The position numbers were made by a program, and so were the translations under genes. The notes under the pieces were generated by a model that worked only from the letters and a program-made list of their open reading frames with translations, was not told the origin of the DNA and searched no databases. A stretch of 64,000 nucleotides of DNA from Amoebidium appalachense. Taxonomy: Eukaryota > Ichthyosporea. This document shows positions 37,237 through 63,340 of the stretch, piece by piece. The DNA lies in contig CAVNZM010000008.1 of the NCBI GenBank assembly GCA_963693365.1, positions 10,664,001 to 10,728,000 on the forward strand, in the 5' to 3' direction. Position 1 is the stretch's first letter; the number at the start of each line of letters is the position of its first letter.

Positions 37237-40182
37237 ATGTACACAATAAACCCAGCTCAGACACCTTATGATTCCATGGCCGGAAAATCTGGCAGCCGTT
37301 CGCCTCACTACGTCACGCAGGCAATGACGTCATCTTTGCCGCGATCAGATGGAGTATGTCCAAAGTCACACTTTGCGGTTCCCTCAAATATCCCATGCCC
37401 ACAACACCGACTGGGGAGTGGCCTTTTGGCCATCAACCATGTCAAAACGGGGGTTTACGCTGTTTACTCGAGGCAAAGAGAACCAGTCTCAGGTATGGGG
37501 GGGGGGGGTTTTGCTCGGAATATCCCCTCAGCGGTATATCATGATCACGTACATAGATGTCGGGTGGTGACTATATTCTCTCTCCCTCCTAACCTCTCTA
37601 GGTCATCTGACCACTCTCCTATCCTTTTCCTACCTAAGATCTCCCTTGATCTGCTCCCCCCTCCCCCTCCCACCTTTCGCCTCCGTCTATCCCAGCTTAA
37701 GTCACAGTGGGGTAGAGTTGATGTATGTGTATGCTATGCTACGAAACACCCTATATATATGCGCCTATTAGAATCTGCACAAGCCAGGCCAGATTCACAT
37801 CTCGTACTAGATACATGCACTAACTTTATTGTTGATGATTTGATAGATCTCGGTGATTATGCTGGCGGTGGTAGGAAGGAATATCCCGATGCTCTCTTGT
37901 TACCAAACACCACTCCCGCTAGACTAGGTGAACCCCTGTCTCAAAAGGAAAGCTTGCGCCGGCTTGCTAGTATGAATCGATTTGGCCCCCCTGCTCGTAT
38001 TATTGGTGATACCACTGGAGACCCCCTCATAGACTCTGATAAGTATTTCTCGGAACTGTTTAAAGATAGGACCCCCGCTCAGAAACCTATTGTGTGGCCT
38101 GTAGACCCATCTATCCCCATAGAATCGATCCTCCCCTTTTTCAGTCCCGATGCCATATGGTCTGTGATATCTAGTTATAGCTCTAGTAAGTCTTGTGGAC
38201 CTGATGGACTCCCTGCTGGGTTTCTTAAAATCCTTGTTCCCTCCTACCCACAAAAGGAAAGTGATCGTGCTATTAAACCTGATCTTACTATCATGTTAAG
38301 CTCTCTCTTTTCTTGGTGTGTTAAATGTGGACATGTCCCGTCATCTTGGTTAGATACCTTAGTGATCCCCATAGTTAAGAAGGACTCTGAGGGCCCCATA
38401 TCATCCTTTCGCCCCATTACACTAACCCAGGTTGTTCGTAGATTCTTTGAAGCTTGCTTACTTAGGTTATTTGCACATCACCCTAGGTTTCAATCTATTC
38501 TTCACATACACCCATGCCAATCCGCTTTTCGTAAAAACAATTCATGTTATGTTCAAATAATGGCACTGCACGATTCTATGCAAGTTGGTGCACAATATGT
38601 TGGCTTTATTGATTGGAAAACTGCTTACGATTCTGTCTCCCCTGGTCTCCTATGGGAAAAGCTTGCTGCACGGGGTGTACCACACTGCATTGGTGTTCTG
38701 TTAGAAGCACTCTTGTCTCAAACCTATGGTAGAGCTGTGGTTAATGGGCATCTTTCATATGGTTTTGCTCGTACTAGAGGTCTCTTGCAGGGTTCATTGC
38801 TTAGCCCCTTTTTGTTTAACCTATTTATAGATGATTTGGCTGTCAAGATTTACGCCGAAAACGATGACCCTATTAATAACTTTCCGCCTGCACTTCTCTA
38901 TGCTGATGATCTGTCCCTCCTTGCCCGTACCCCTAGACGCCTGCAAAGATTATTCGATGTAGTGTCAGAGTGGTGCAAGGCAAACCTTATGATCCTTAAC
39001 ATAGACAAATGTGGTGTTCTTGTACCTGATATAGCTAACAATTTACACACATTTACATTATCATCTAAACCTGTACCTATAGTTCCAGAATACAAATATC
39101 TTGGTGTTCCGGTTGATTCTGTTGGTGTTATGTTTCCCCATATGGTCGAAAAGAGGGTAGAGTTGGCTCGTAAGCGGTTAGCTTTCTTCTCGGCTAATAT
39201 TTTTAAAGACACCCCCCTCCATCCTTCTATTAGACTTACATTTATTCGCACTTTTGTCTTCCCGGCATGTGAATATGGTTTACCCCTTCTCGCCGCTTGG
39301 ATCAAGAAAGAGAGAACTAGAGCGCTTAAACCCTTGGCAAATTTCCTTGAAGCAGAAGTTGCCTCCTTTCTATCTAACAACTGTTGTAAACCTGGGCCTG
39401 TAACGCTCTCGATATATGGTCTGGTCCCAATAGCTGCTAGAGTATCCTATCTCGCGCTGAAATTCAATAAGCACATAAGCCGCTTAAAGAAGTATTTGCC
39501 CTCCCACCCTCTCTTCTCTATCCGACCTGTCCCCTCCTCACCTCTCCCCTCTTTCCTCCCCTCTCTCTCCCCTTCTCCCCTGGGCACAAATACAAATAAA
39601 CCCCGCAATAGTGTGTGTGTGACTTTGGACTGCCACCTACTTATTAAACATGTACACAATCACAAGATAATCACGCAATATAACAAATGGAAAAAGATAC
39701 CACACGACACTAGACCCGATGAAAGCATACACCTTGAAAAACTAAGCCTTATGTCTCGTTTTATATATACTGACCGCCTCAACCATATTGCCAAATATGG
39801 CACTCGCAAGTGTATAACACCTAAATACATATTACCTTCCTGTAGAACTGGTCTTTCTCTAGCTGATGGTATTATTGATCAATTACCACGCTTTTACTGT
39901 ACACGTGCTATACAGTGGAGATCTAATAAGTATAAGGTGGCATCATTTGCATGCCCAAACAACACACACACACACCAGTTTAACCGGTCATGTATCGCCA
40001 AATGTAGTTTGATAGACCACATAATACCGCAACACACACACGTCACATTCACAACAGACACCCAGAAAGATAGCCTACCTGTAAATTACAACATCCTTGA
40101 TTTTATACTAAACACGCGTAACTACGACCTGTTTATTAGATGTATTGATTGGCTTGAGAAACACATCACTACAAAATTATAG
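37237..40182 (+). CDS. LINE-type retrotransposon protein with reverse transcriptase
   Basis: A single open frame of 981 codons. The reverse transcriptase has GPDGLPAGFLK, QSAFRKNNSC, motif A GFIDWKTAYDSV, motif B RGLLQGSLLSPFLFNLFIDD, motif C LLYADDLSLLA and the thumb region after it, so the catalytic aspartates are present. A C-terminal Cys-His cluster (CPNN-HTHQ-SCIAKC) resembles the CCHC-like tail of LINE proteins. Upstream, SSDHSPILF matches the last motif of an apurinic-type endonuclease, but the preceding 120 residues do not look like that domain, so the endonuclease seems 5' truncated or rearranged. The ATG is arbitrary. Base composition (AT-rich, few repeats) differs from flanking introns. 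No stop or frameshift is seen in the RT. Confidence 0.92.
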   Translation: MYTINPAQTPYDSMAGKSGSRSPHYVTQAMTSSLPRSDGVCPKSHFAVPSNIPCPQHRLGSGLLAINHVKTGVYAVYSRQREPVSGMGGGGFARNIPSAVYHDHVHRCRVVTIFSLPPNLSRSSDHSPILFLPKISLDLLPPPPPTFRLRLSQLKSQWGRVDVCVCYATKHPIYMRLLESAQARPDSHLVLDTCTNFIVDDLIDLGDYAGGGRKEYPDALLLPNTTPARLGEPLSQKESLRRLASMNRFGPPARIIGDTTGDPLIDSDKYFSELFKDRTPAQKPIVWPVDPSIPIESILPFFSPDAIWSVISSYSSSKSCGPDGLPAGFLKILVPSYPQKESDRAIKPDLTIMLSSLFSWCVKCGHVPSSWLDTLVIPIVKKDSEGPISSFRPITLTQVVRRFFEACLLRLFAHHPRFQSILHIHPCQSAFRKNNSCYVQIMALHDSMQVGAQYVGFIDWKTAYDSVSPGLLWEKLAARGVPHCIGVLLEALLSQTYGRAVVNGHLSYGFARTRGLLQGSLLSPFLFNLFIDDLAVKIYAENDDPINNFPPALLYADDLSLLARTPRRLQRLFDVVSEWCKANLMILNIDKCGVLVPDIANNLHTFTLSSKPVPIVPEYKYLGVPVDSVGVMFPHMVEKRVELARKRLAFFSANIFKDTPLHPSIRLTFIRTFVFPACEYGLPLLAAWIKKERTRALKPLANFLEAEVASFLSNNCCKPGPVTLSIYGLVPIAARVSYLALKFNKHISRLKKYLPSHPLFSIRPVPSSPLPSFLPSLSPSPLGTNTNKPRNSVCVTLDCHLLIKHVHNHKIITQYNKWKKIPHDTRPDESIHLEKLSLMSRFIYTDRLNHIAKYGTRKCITPKYILPSCRTGLSLADGIIDQLPRFYCTRAIQWRSNKYKVASFACPNNTHTHQFNRSCIAKCSLIDHIIPQHTHVTFTTDTQKDSLPVNYNILDFILNTRNYDLFIRCIDWLEKHITTKL
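37462..37576 (+). repeat. Inverted repeat, left arm (in LINE 5' part)
   Basis: About 115 bases starting GTTTACTCGAGGCAAAG and ending GGTGGTGACTATAT match the reverse complement of 40397-40512, except for the length of the internal G run. Confidence 0.92.
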
Positions 40183-40203
40183 CGCACGCGCACACACACA
40201 CAC

Positions 40204-40252
<49 letters not shown>

Positions 40253-40284
40253 CCAGCTGATACCGAGTGTCCCGAGGGGAGCCC

Positions 40285-40327
<43 letters not shown>

Positions 40328-41122
40328 GGGGAACCCCAACTAATTGATTTCTCCTTGTAGTCTTTATGGTGTCTCGTAGAGAAAGTAAACCCTGATATAT
40401 AGTCACCACCCGACATCTATGTACGTGATCATGATATACCGCTGAGGGGATATTCCGAGCAAAACCCCCCCCCCCCCATACCTGAGACTGGTTCTCTTTG
40501 CCTCGAGTAAACACCCTAAACCCCAGATGGCTTAGGGGATATTGCTCCTACCAAAATGTAAGGGTGCTACTTAAAATAGAAAGATAAAAATAGAATTTTC
40601 GAGACAGCCGCGCTTTTGGCGCCCGTTGGCGGGCCGGCTGTCCGGATGTGACCGTTTGACATCTTCCGTTTTCCGACTTTGAGAGTTCGCAGCTGGGGAA
40701 CTAGAAAACGGGCAGGGTTTAGGGATTACAGTAATTGGAAATAAAAGGAGGTTAAACCTTAACTTAAGGGCGAAATTTTTTCTAGCAGGAAGGCTTGAAT
40801 TAGCATATATATAGGACTCTCTTAGGCTCAGTGTGTTGTTTCATGTTTCAGGTTTGGGCTCGACATGAGCAAGTGAACTGGTGGTAAGATCACACACGCA
40901 CGGCGCTGGTTTCTTTGACACGAATCTGGTATATTGCAATTAATCTGGACAATACGAGTCACGCAGAGCAAAACGACATTAGCTTTATAGATACCGGGAC
41001 CACATGAGCACAACTTCCACAGACACTTACGGCTGCTTTCACTCCCTTTCAGACGGCATGCAACCTACAAGTCATTACATTACAAGGCAGGCACACATAG
41101 CAGTGTGCTAAATACATAAGGG
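40183..41122. other. LINE 3' end, inverted LINE fragment and upstream region of the Csm1-like gene
   Basis: After the A run and the inverted LINE fragment (to about 40560), roughly 550 bases are unique and repeat-free. They presumably carry the promoter of the gene starting at 41123; no clear TATA is seen close to that ATG. Confidence 0.5.
40397..40512 (-). repeat. Inverted repeat, right arm (inverted LINE fragment)
   Basis: A reversed copy of the LINE 5' region placed just beyond the A tail. After the shared part it continues for about 70 bases in a sequence absent from the left copy, toward the A run. Confidence 0.9.
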
Positions 41123-49504
<8,382 letters not shown>

Positions 49505-50714
49505 TCGGATTCGATTTGCTGTAATTTCGTTTATGATATAAGGAATACGGTCGATAGCCGTAAACTTTGTGGACGTGCATGGGTGTTTATAACGAATTAC
49601 AATGCTGATATAACTGACTACATAGAACGAGCAAGTCTTCTTGAATGTTTTTTATGCACCAGGTTTTTTTGATTGCATATTCTTAATCACCTAGCCTACC
49701 CAGTAACTGCTACATATGAAAGCGGCAAGGTTGCATACAAGTTTTAGTTTGTTGTAGGTAGTACAGGTGAATACGATGTCTGATCATGAGATGTGATAAG
49801 AGTAGATCGTTTTCTTTCTTTTTTTCTTTTATAGTATTTCTTTTTCTTTCTTGTGGCCGGAATTAAATGGATATACTTGGCGCAAATTAACAAAGTGTAA
49901 AATCTACAGTAGCCGCTAGAATAACAAGTAGATTTACTGTTGCGCATATTAGGTAGATTAGGCGGCGTGAAATGACCCTGGCGGTGCCACCAGCAGTTGC
50001 TTTTCTTAGAGCAATTATTGCATACACCATATTGTGAATATCAGATAGCCGTCGAGCCATATAGTTCAACTTGGCATAAGTTCCCCCCCTTCGAATTTCC
50101 CCCCCGCCCCACCTGTCCGGCACGCCTGTCTACCAAAAGGGGAAAATGCACTACCAAAAGGGAAAATTGCACTACGGCAGATGTGTTGACACTAAAATAG
50201 TTCATAAATCCTGAAGAAGGAAGAGGAAGCCAATTTTTCAACACCCCCCTCTCCCCCCCCCCCCCCCCCCCCCCCCTCTACACACACACACACACGCGCG
50301 CGCGCGCGCGCGCCAACGTACCTGGTCCACCACCACCAACTACCACCCACCCACCCGGGGCCCTCAGGGCTCAGGTGTCAGGCTTTCCGGTCGCACGTGC
50401 GTATGCAAGCAGGGACCATGCGATCAGTGGCCAAGAAACATCTCATTCGAACCCTGCGATTGTTCCGACTGAGATCGCAATTTTGATGGGTTTTGTGGTG
50501 TGCGGCCAGCCGCGGCTCAGAAAAAGACTTCCCTGATGCATATATATGCCTGATGCGGCGAAAGCAAGCAAAGCCTAGGAAAAACGCTGTTCCTTTGCAA
50601 TTGCCTCATAGATTGTACATGTTACAGCACCCCAATCTCAGGCGCCTGAATTCTGAAAGACCCTTTGGCAAGGTTATAATTAGGGGCTGAGTAGGTTGTA
50701 AGCCAGCTTCCAGG
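49505..50714. other. Intergenic between Csm1-like gene and TRAPPC1
   Basis: Unique, AT-rich, repeat-poor to about 50240. Then C runs, an AC/CG alternating tract at 50279-50313, and unique sequence up to the TRAPPC1 ATG. Plus ORF 50493-50690 has no recognised similarity. Likely holds the Csm1 3' UTR and the TRAPPC1 promoter; no motif stands out. Confidence 0.5.
50279..50313. repeat. AC-to-CG alternating tract (Z-DNA-prone)
   Basis: (AC)n passes directly into about nine CG units. Alternating CG is the strongest Z-forming sequence. It sits about 400 bases upstream of the TRAPPC1 start. Similar CG-AC junctions occur at 54319-54448 and 56829-56898. Confidence 0.9.
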
Positions 50715-54790
<4,076 letters not shown>

Positions 54791-55293
54791 GGTTTTTTAA
54801 AGTAGGTGTATGAAAATTTAAAATCTCTTGTGCATTCAGTGATGTCTGTACCAGACCAAGTTGTGTATGGTCAGAGCTTCAAACAGTGAAAGGAAACATG
54901 TTTGGCGCACAAAGGCACATGTGCACATTCTTGCCTAAACGTGTTGGCGCGGACACACGTATAAATGCGCACGTGCACAGAATCACACCGTTGTAAGCGA
55001 CTCTCCGGTGCACGTTGGTAGATGTGCATGCATGTGCACCAATGGAATGGTTAGTTTTATTAGGCCTGCGTCATGCGTATGAAGTACATCCCATAGGTGC
55101 CTCATGCTTTGTAGTTTGGGAATTCGTAGTGAAAGTTACTGGATTTGGGTATATTCCTGGCATTTTAGCGGGTTTCAGGCGAATGATATAATATGCAAGC
55201 ACACACAGCCTCTGTGGGGCTTTGGTGTTACCTCACAAATATATTTGACGAATTTTCGATTACCAACATTCGATTCACGAGTGCACGTGCTAG

Positions 55294-55324
<31 letters not shown>

Positions 55325-56246
55325 TTTCCCTTCGATCTTCGGATCACTTCTGATGAAGCCTTGATGTGCATACACACGTGCACAACGACTCACACAGTCA
55401 TCTGTATATGCACACCCGTGTAAAAATAGTCTTTTGGATGCACGCACACCACAGGGTCGTGCACACACAACTGCACAGTATCACACATCACCGTCCCACC
55501 GTTAACACCCAGGCACACACCCACACATATGACAGTACACAGATATCTCCCCCCCCGCCAACCACCACCACGTGACCACACATACACACATGCACGCACA
55601 CACGCACACGTCCCACCCCACGACCACCACCACACACACACACACACATGTACACACACATTTGCACACGAACCCTTTTATTTTTTTAAAAAAATAAAAA
55701 TAAAAAAAGAAAGATAAAAAAAGAAAAATAAGAGAGAGAGAGAAAGAGAGCCTCGGAGAAAAAGAGACAGATTCATAGAAAGACCATGTGCACCGTGGTG
55801 TATGCATATAGCGTGAACACACTCTGTACCATCTGAACCTCCCACCACACATGGCCACAAGATAAAACAACTCGTCACAGTGACACATGAATTCAACTTT
55901 TTATTGTGGCCTGTGTTCGTACATCTGGCCATACGTTCACCAGATTGCACAGAAGCATGTACTCACACAGAATTCCACCAATTTGCATTACAGCTTACAA
56001 CCAATAACCTTCGAAATGGCCAGTCAAATGATTGTAATACAGGTGTACGAATCCGGCTTTAGCAAGCATACTTACATGATACGTCTCATCTAACTGTATG
56101 TTTAGCTTGAACCAGTACAGTTGTATTCGGTTTATATTAATCTAACTTTATGGAATTGCGTGACTTTGTACCAGTAAAGTACTTCTAAAATCCGATACTT
56201 ATGATAATGACATAGAACTACATAACGTGCATCACCATACAAGAAA
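54791..56246. other. Intergenic between TRAPPC1 and SSUH2 3' ends (convergent)
   Basis: Unique sequence to 55290, a C run at 55293-55324, CA-rich sequence to 55670, a short A/G-rich stretch to 55750, then unique sequence. No convincing coding frame. Both 3' UTRs must end here. Confidence 0.6.
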
Positions 56247-59370
<3,124 letters not shown>

Positions 59371-59773
59371 TGTGGGGTAGACCGCTTTTGCATGGGGACA
59401 TGTTAGAAAGGGGCACAGGCACATGCTTGACTGCCTACTGCAATCCACCCTCCCCCCCTCCCCCCCCCCCCCCCCCCACCCCCCCCCCATTTCCCCCCCC
59501 CCCCCCCGCCCCTCCCAAAAAAAAAAGAAAGAAAAAAGTAAAAGAAAAGAAAAGAAAAGAAAAAAAAAACACCACCTGTTTTCGCCCACATATGGGGGAG
59601 AAATCTTGGCGTGCTCGAGATCAGGCTGCGCCTACCTCCCTACCGGTCCACCAACGCCACACATCATACGTGGGGAACCAGGAGTGCTTCTCGTGAAATG
59701 GGCCCAAATAGCACACGTCCAGAACAAGAATTCCCCCCCCCCCCTAAAACCACCACCACCACCAAACTAACCA

Positions 59774-59804
<31 letters not shown>

Positions 59805-59862
59805 AAAAAAAGAAAAGAAAAAAGTCTCCACAGCAGCACCGAGTCTCCCCTTCCCTCCACCT

Positions 59863-59901
<39 letters not shown>

Positions 59902-59992
59902 AAACACACACACACACACACACACACACGACACACACACACCTCCCCCGCCCTCCCGTTTCAACAAAAAAAGAAAAGGAAAAAATGCATAT

Positions 59993-60027
<35 letters not shown>

Positions 60028-60092
60028 AGGAGAAAAAAGAATGAAATAAACAAGAAAAAAGCATCAACGAAAACACCCCTTCCACCAACCTT

Positions 60093-60137
<45 letters not shown>

Positions 60138-60190
60138 AAAAAAACAAAAAAAAAAACAAAAAAAACAAAAACAAACAAAGACCCACCCAC
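59371..60190. other. C-A composite tracts between SSUH2 and DysF exons; one doubtful exon
   Basis: Five blocks of C run followed by A-rich sequence (59460-59570, 59736-59822, 59863-59905, 59994-60057, 60092-60178). Between them, minus-strand 59590-59735 contains a frame with FHEKHSWFPTYDVWRWWTG that looks protein-like, possibly a further DysF-gene exon. Its splice phase only fits if the neighbouring G12 tract is one base off. Confidence 0.4.
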
Positions 60191-60604
60191 CGGTCTCTGG
60201 CAGCACCTCCCACGACTCGGGCCCTACGCCATCTCTCACCCCTCCCGTGGGGCCAGCGGTTTGCACCTTCACCCATCGTCTCCTTCTCACATAGCAGCCC
60301 TTCGGATCTGCACTGCCAAGTGCCCCCCATCCCTTCAGATTTCTGAAGCTGTATGCATAGTGCCAACCTTCTTGGTCGCACCGTTCTGGATAGCCGGTGA
60401 CGTCAACCTGTGACAGAAAGGGTTCAATGTCTAAAGCTAAAGATGTTTTATCAGGTGTGCAAATAAACACACGGGGGTTTAGCTCGATAGCAGCAGATTA
60501 AACACAGTAGATGGGATAAAGACAACCTGCCACACAAGTGCAGATTGAAAGTAGCTACAATGATACATGCAAATAAGTACCCAGAAAATGGTAGCCTAAT
60601 AGAG

Positions 60605-60637
<33 letters not shown>

Positions 60638-61445
60638 ACCACCACCACCACACACAGCCACCATCTCGAATGCACCTAGAGCCGACTGCTCACATCTGCC
60701 CACCGAACTCCCAACTAAAGACAACGACATAAACAAGATCACATACCCCCCCCCCCCCTCCCCCCCCCTCCCCCCCTTCCTTCCATTCTCTGCTCCCTGG
60801 CACACAAAAAAAACACACCTCCCACCCTTCGGTGACAAAAGTTGGGCGGCTGCCGCACTGCCACGAACCGTCCGCATTGCTCCATGTCTGCGGATCACTG
60901 CCCATCGGCGCCCCCCAGCCCCGTGCAATCACCCATCTGCAACTCCCCACCACAGTTCAGTCTCTTCATCTCTGTGTGGGTCACAAGAACCCCTAAGGGC
61001 CTAAACTCCCTCCCCGCCCCCCCCCGGGGGGGGGGGGGGGGACCACCATTCCGCTAAAACAAAAGCATGACTTATTCCTGCAGCATGCTGAAACAAAAAA
61101 AACCATGTGCAACGGAAAGGCATTCTTGACGCTCTTCTGAGCCCATGATGCCTCAGCAAAAACTAACAACAGAAATCTCTCTTGCCTTTGCACAAACTAA
61201 GCTCCCAGCAGATGACGTGGCATTCTGGCCTCACTCGAAAACTCAAATGTCAGCAGAAAGCCTCAACTTAGAGTAAACTGAGGCTCAATTGCTTTCAAAA
61301 TACCTCCATAAGCGGACAAGAACCCTGACAAATGCAAAGCTAAAATTTGCCTCAAATAAAACATGCATATACAAGAGTCCAACCAACCCGCCTACCTTTG
61401 GTTCTCGTAAACCTCCACCCAGCTGGCCACGGGCAGCCCTTCCAT
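60191..61445 (-). CDS. DysF-domain protein, N-terminal exons
   Basis: Three exons in phase: 61396-61445 (MEGLPVASWVEVYENQ), 60819-60936 and 60191-60407. The joined protein gives EVYENQRW then WGAPMGSDPQTWSNADGSWQ, then VTEGWE-VDVTGYPERCDQ, then EGWHYAYSF, then GCYVRRRRWVKV. This is the DysF (inner dysferlin) pattern: a short N-terminal DysFN strand ending ENQR, W(S/T)(D/N)ADG, GW(E), and the closing DysFC RRRRWV(R/K). The domain is found in dysferlin, TECPR1 and fungal peroxisomal Pex30-type proteins; its ligand is debated. The last exon found ends in phase 1 (LPET-G) at a GTGGGT donor, so the gene continues. An AG-preceded exon at the SSUH2 start (GCGGTCTACCC) is in the right phase, so DysF and SSUH2 may be one protein. 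Confidence is high for the domain and lower for gene limits. Confidence 0.78.
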
Positions 61446-61680
61446 TTATACCAGACAACTGGACACAGCCAATCAGACTCGGGCTTTCGAAGTTCACGTG
61501 TTTCTTTTCTCTTTCCTTTAATCTTTCTTCCCTAAATGGCTATGTCTAATAGCTGTGTGCACATAACGAAAGGCCTTTCTTCAAGTTTCAAGTTTTTGAT
61601 CAATCCTTGTGCGCCAAGGGAAGGGTTTTATATAGGCTCTTGGCTGATGAGCCGAGATAAGCGATGACCTCAGCAAATCA

Positions 61681-62119
61681 ACAACCAATCAGATTCCGAA
61701 AAACTGAAAAGTTGGGATATTCGGGTTGGTTGTAAGGTTTTCCGGGTCGGGCCGAAGGCCCTAACGGGCCGCAGGCCCGCCTATTGGGCCGCCAGGCCCT
61801 AGGCCTCGGGCCCGGGGCCCCGGGGACCGGGGGGCCCGACCCGGCCCGCGAGCCACCCCCCGGCCCGGCCCGGCCCCCCGGGGCCCGCGGGGGGGTTAGC
61901 AGCCGCTGCTAACCCCCCCGCGGGCCCCGGGGGGCCGGGCCGGGCCGGGGGTGGCTCGCGGGCCGGGTCGGGCCCCCCGGTCCCCGGGGCCCCGGGCCCC
62001 AGGCCTAGGGCCTGGCGGCCCAATAGGCGGGCCTGCGGCCCGTTAGGGCCTTCGGCCCGACCCGGAAAACCTTACAACCAACCCGAATATCCCAATATTG
62101 CTTCATTCTGATTGGTTGT
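61681..62119. repeat. GC-rich near-perfect palindrome (foldback element)
   Basis: Arms 61712-61903 and 61905-62095 are reverse complements around a centre at 61904 (GTTAGCAGC-C-GCTGCTAAC), with one mismatch and one single-C length difference. Unpaired bases follow, then an outer 13-base inverted repeat ACAACCAATCAGA / TCTGATTGGTTGT. Sequence is dominated by GGGCC and CCGGGG words, unlike anything else in the window. No coding frame and no target duplication recognised. Confidence 0.95.
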
Positions 62120-62339
62120 CACACCACGGGGTTTCCCGATTGTTCTTCGAATGACATTTGCTATCACTATCAGACAGTTCTCCAATATCAGAACAGAAAA
62201 CGGTCTCTACCCAGATGGCCAGATGGCCAGGTCAAATTCAGTGTGTGGAAAAAGGTGGATAAAACGGGATAAAACGGTGAGCAAAATGATCTGGCCATCT
62301 GGCCATGTGGCCATGGAATCTCTATATCTAAAAATAGCT

Positions 62340-62750
62340 GCCACTGCGCCGGGGCGTGGTTCCGGGAGGCAGGGGAGGCAGGGGGGCAGGGGGGCAGGGG
62401 AGCAGGGGAGCACTCACTGGCACTGCGCCGGGGCGTGGTTCCGGGAGGCAGGGGAGGCACACGTGCAGGGGAGGCAGGGGGGTCGGGGGAGGCACACGTG
62501 CACAGGAGGCTGGGGAGAGTGGGGGAACCATGGTTGTGTGATACTATCTATCCCCCATGTATGGCTGAGTTAAGACCATTTGTTCATGTAGCACGATCTT
62601 CTAGCATGCACGTGTTGGAATGCCACCACTGGGGGGCCTGGTTCCGGCAGGCAGGGGGGCAGGGGGGCACACGTGTGTGGGTGTGCATGTGGCAGGGGAG
62701 CAGGGGGGCAGGGGAGCAGGGGAGCAGGGGGGCTGGCATGCCACTCACGG
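62340..62750. repeat. G-rich minisatellite (GGCAGGGG-type words)
   Basis: Repeated GGGAGGCA, GGGGGGCA and GGGGAGCA words. ACTGCGCCGGGGCGTGGTTC occurs twice (62343 and 62421) and a related GGGGGGCCTGGTTCCGGCAG once (62630). Runs of three or more G at short spacing suit G-quadruplex formation. A unique 90-base stretch interrupts it at 62530-62625. Confidence 0.85.
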
Positions 62751-62807
62751 GGAGGATAGTGTATGTTGGCACGTGTGGGTGTGTGGGTGATAAAGGCAGA
62801 AGCCACA

Positions 62808-63047
62808 ACACGTGTGGTGTCTAAACAGCCTATAGGCATGCTCCGTGTGCAGGCACCAATTTCTACCCTCTTCTGGTTGGTGCCAAGAGGCAGCGCCCTA
62901 CACGTGTGGTGTCTAAACAGCCTATAGGCATGCTCCGTGTGCAGGCACCAATTTCTACCCTCTTCTGGTTGGTGCCAAGAGGCAGCGCCCTACACGTGTG
63001 GTGTCTAAACAGCCTATAGGCATGCTCCGTGTGCAGGCACCAATTTG
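62808..63047. repeat. 92-base tandem repeat, 2.6 units
   Basis: Units start ACACGTGTGGTGTCTAAACAG at 62808, 62900 and 62992, practically identical. The third stops at CACCAATTT. The unit contains CACGTG and GGTTGGTGCCAAGAGG. It lies about 300 bases upstream of the frame at 63341. Confidence 0.95.
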
Positions 63048-63237
63048 TTGTGCCTTCCTTTTTTGGTTAGATCTATACCCGGCCAATGGTTAGCAGCCAC
63101 GGGTTTGTTTTCATCAAGCTTAGACGTGATACTTTGCCAACCATCAAGGCCGTTTGAGTGACAATGACCGTTGATTGGAGAGATCTATCCCATTGAGCCT
63201 TGGCACCATTGCTGGTAAGCTGCTTTGTACCGTGGCA

Positions 63238-63245
63238 TATAAAAG
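63238..63245 (+). promoter_or_regulatory. TATA box of the 63341 reading frame
   Basis: TATAAAAG about 96 bases before the ATG at 63341. Transcription starting near 63268-63275 would give a 5' leader of about 70 bases. The region between is AC-rich without upstream ATG. Best core promoter match in the window. Confidence 0.5.
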
Positions 63246-63340
63246 CAGCACACACGGTCACATTCACTCATTTCAACACTGACACTCAATAGTAAAAGGC
63301 GACACACAACAAACTTGTTTTTCAAACACTCACACGAAAC

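Larger units (their letters stand above)
37237..40326 (+). mobile_element. Non-LTR retrotransposon copy with A tail
   Basis: The frame is followed by (AC)n at 40195-40250 and an A run of about 38 at 40289-40326, the expected 3' end of a target-primed insertion. The 5' end and target-site duplication were not found. Inserted between RCC1 and the Csm1-like gene. Confidence 0.8.

Noticed and set aside
61443-61452. TATA box (GGTATAAATGG on the minus strand) upstream of the DysF gene
   Set aside because: The motif overlaps the proposed start codon itself, so it cannot position transcription for that ATG; it could only matter if the start is wrong.
62808-63047. CRISPR-like array
   Set aside because: The units are contiguous 92-base tandem copies without spacers, in a eukaryotic setting.
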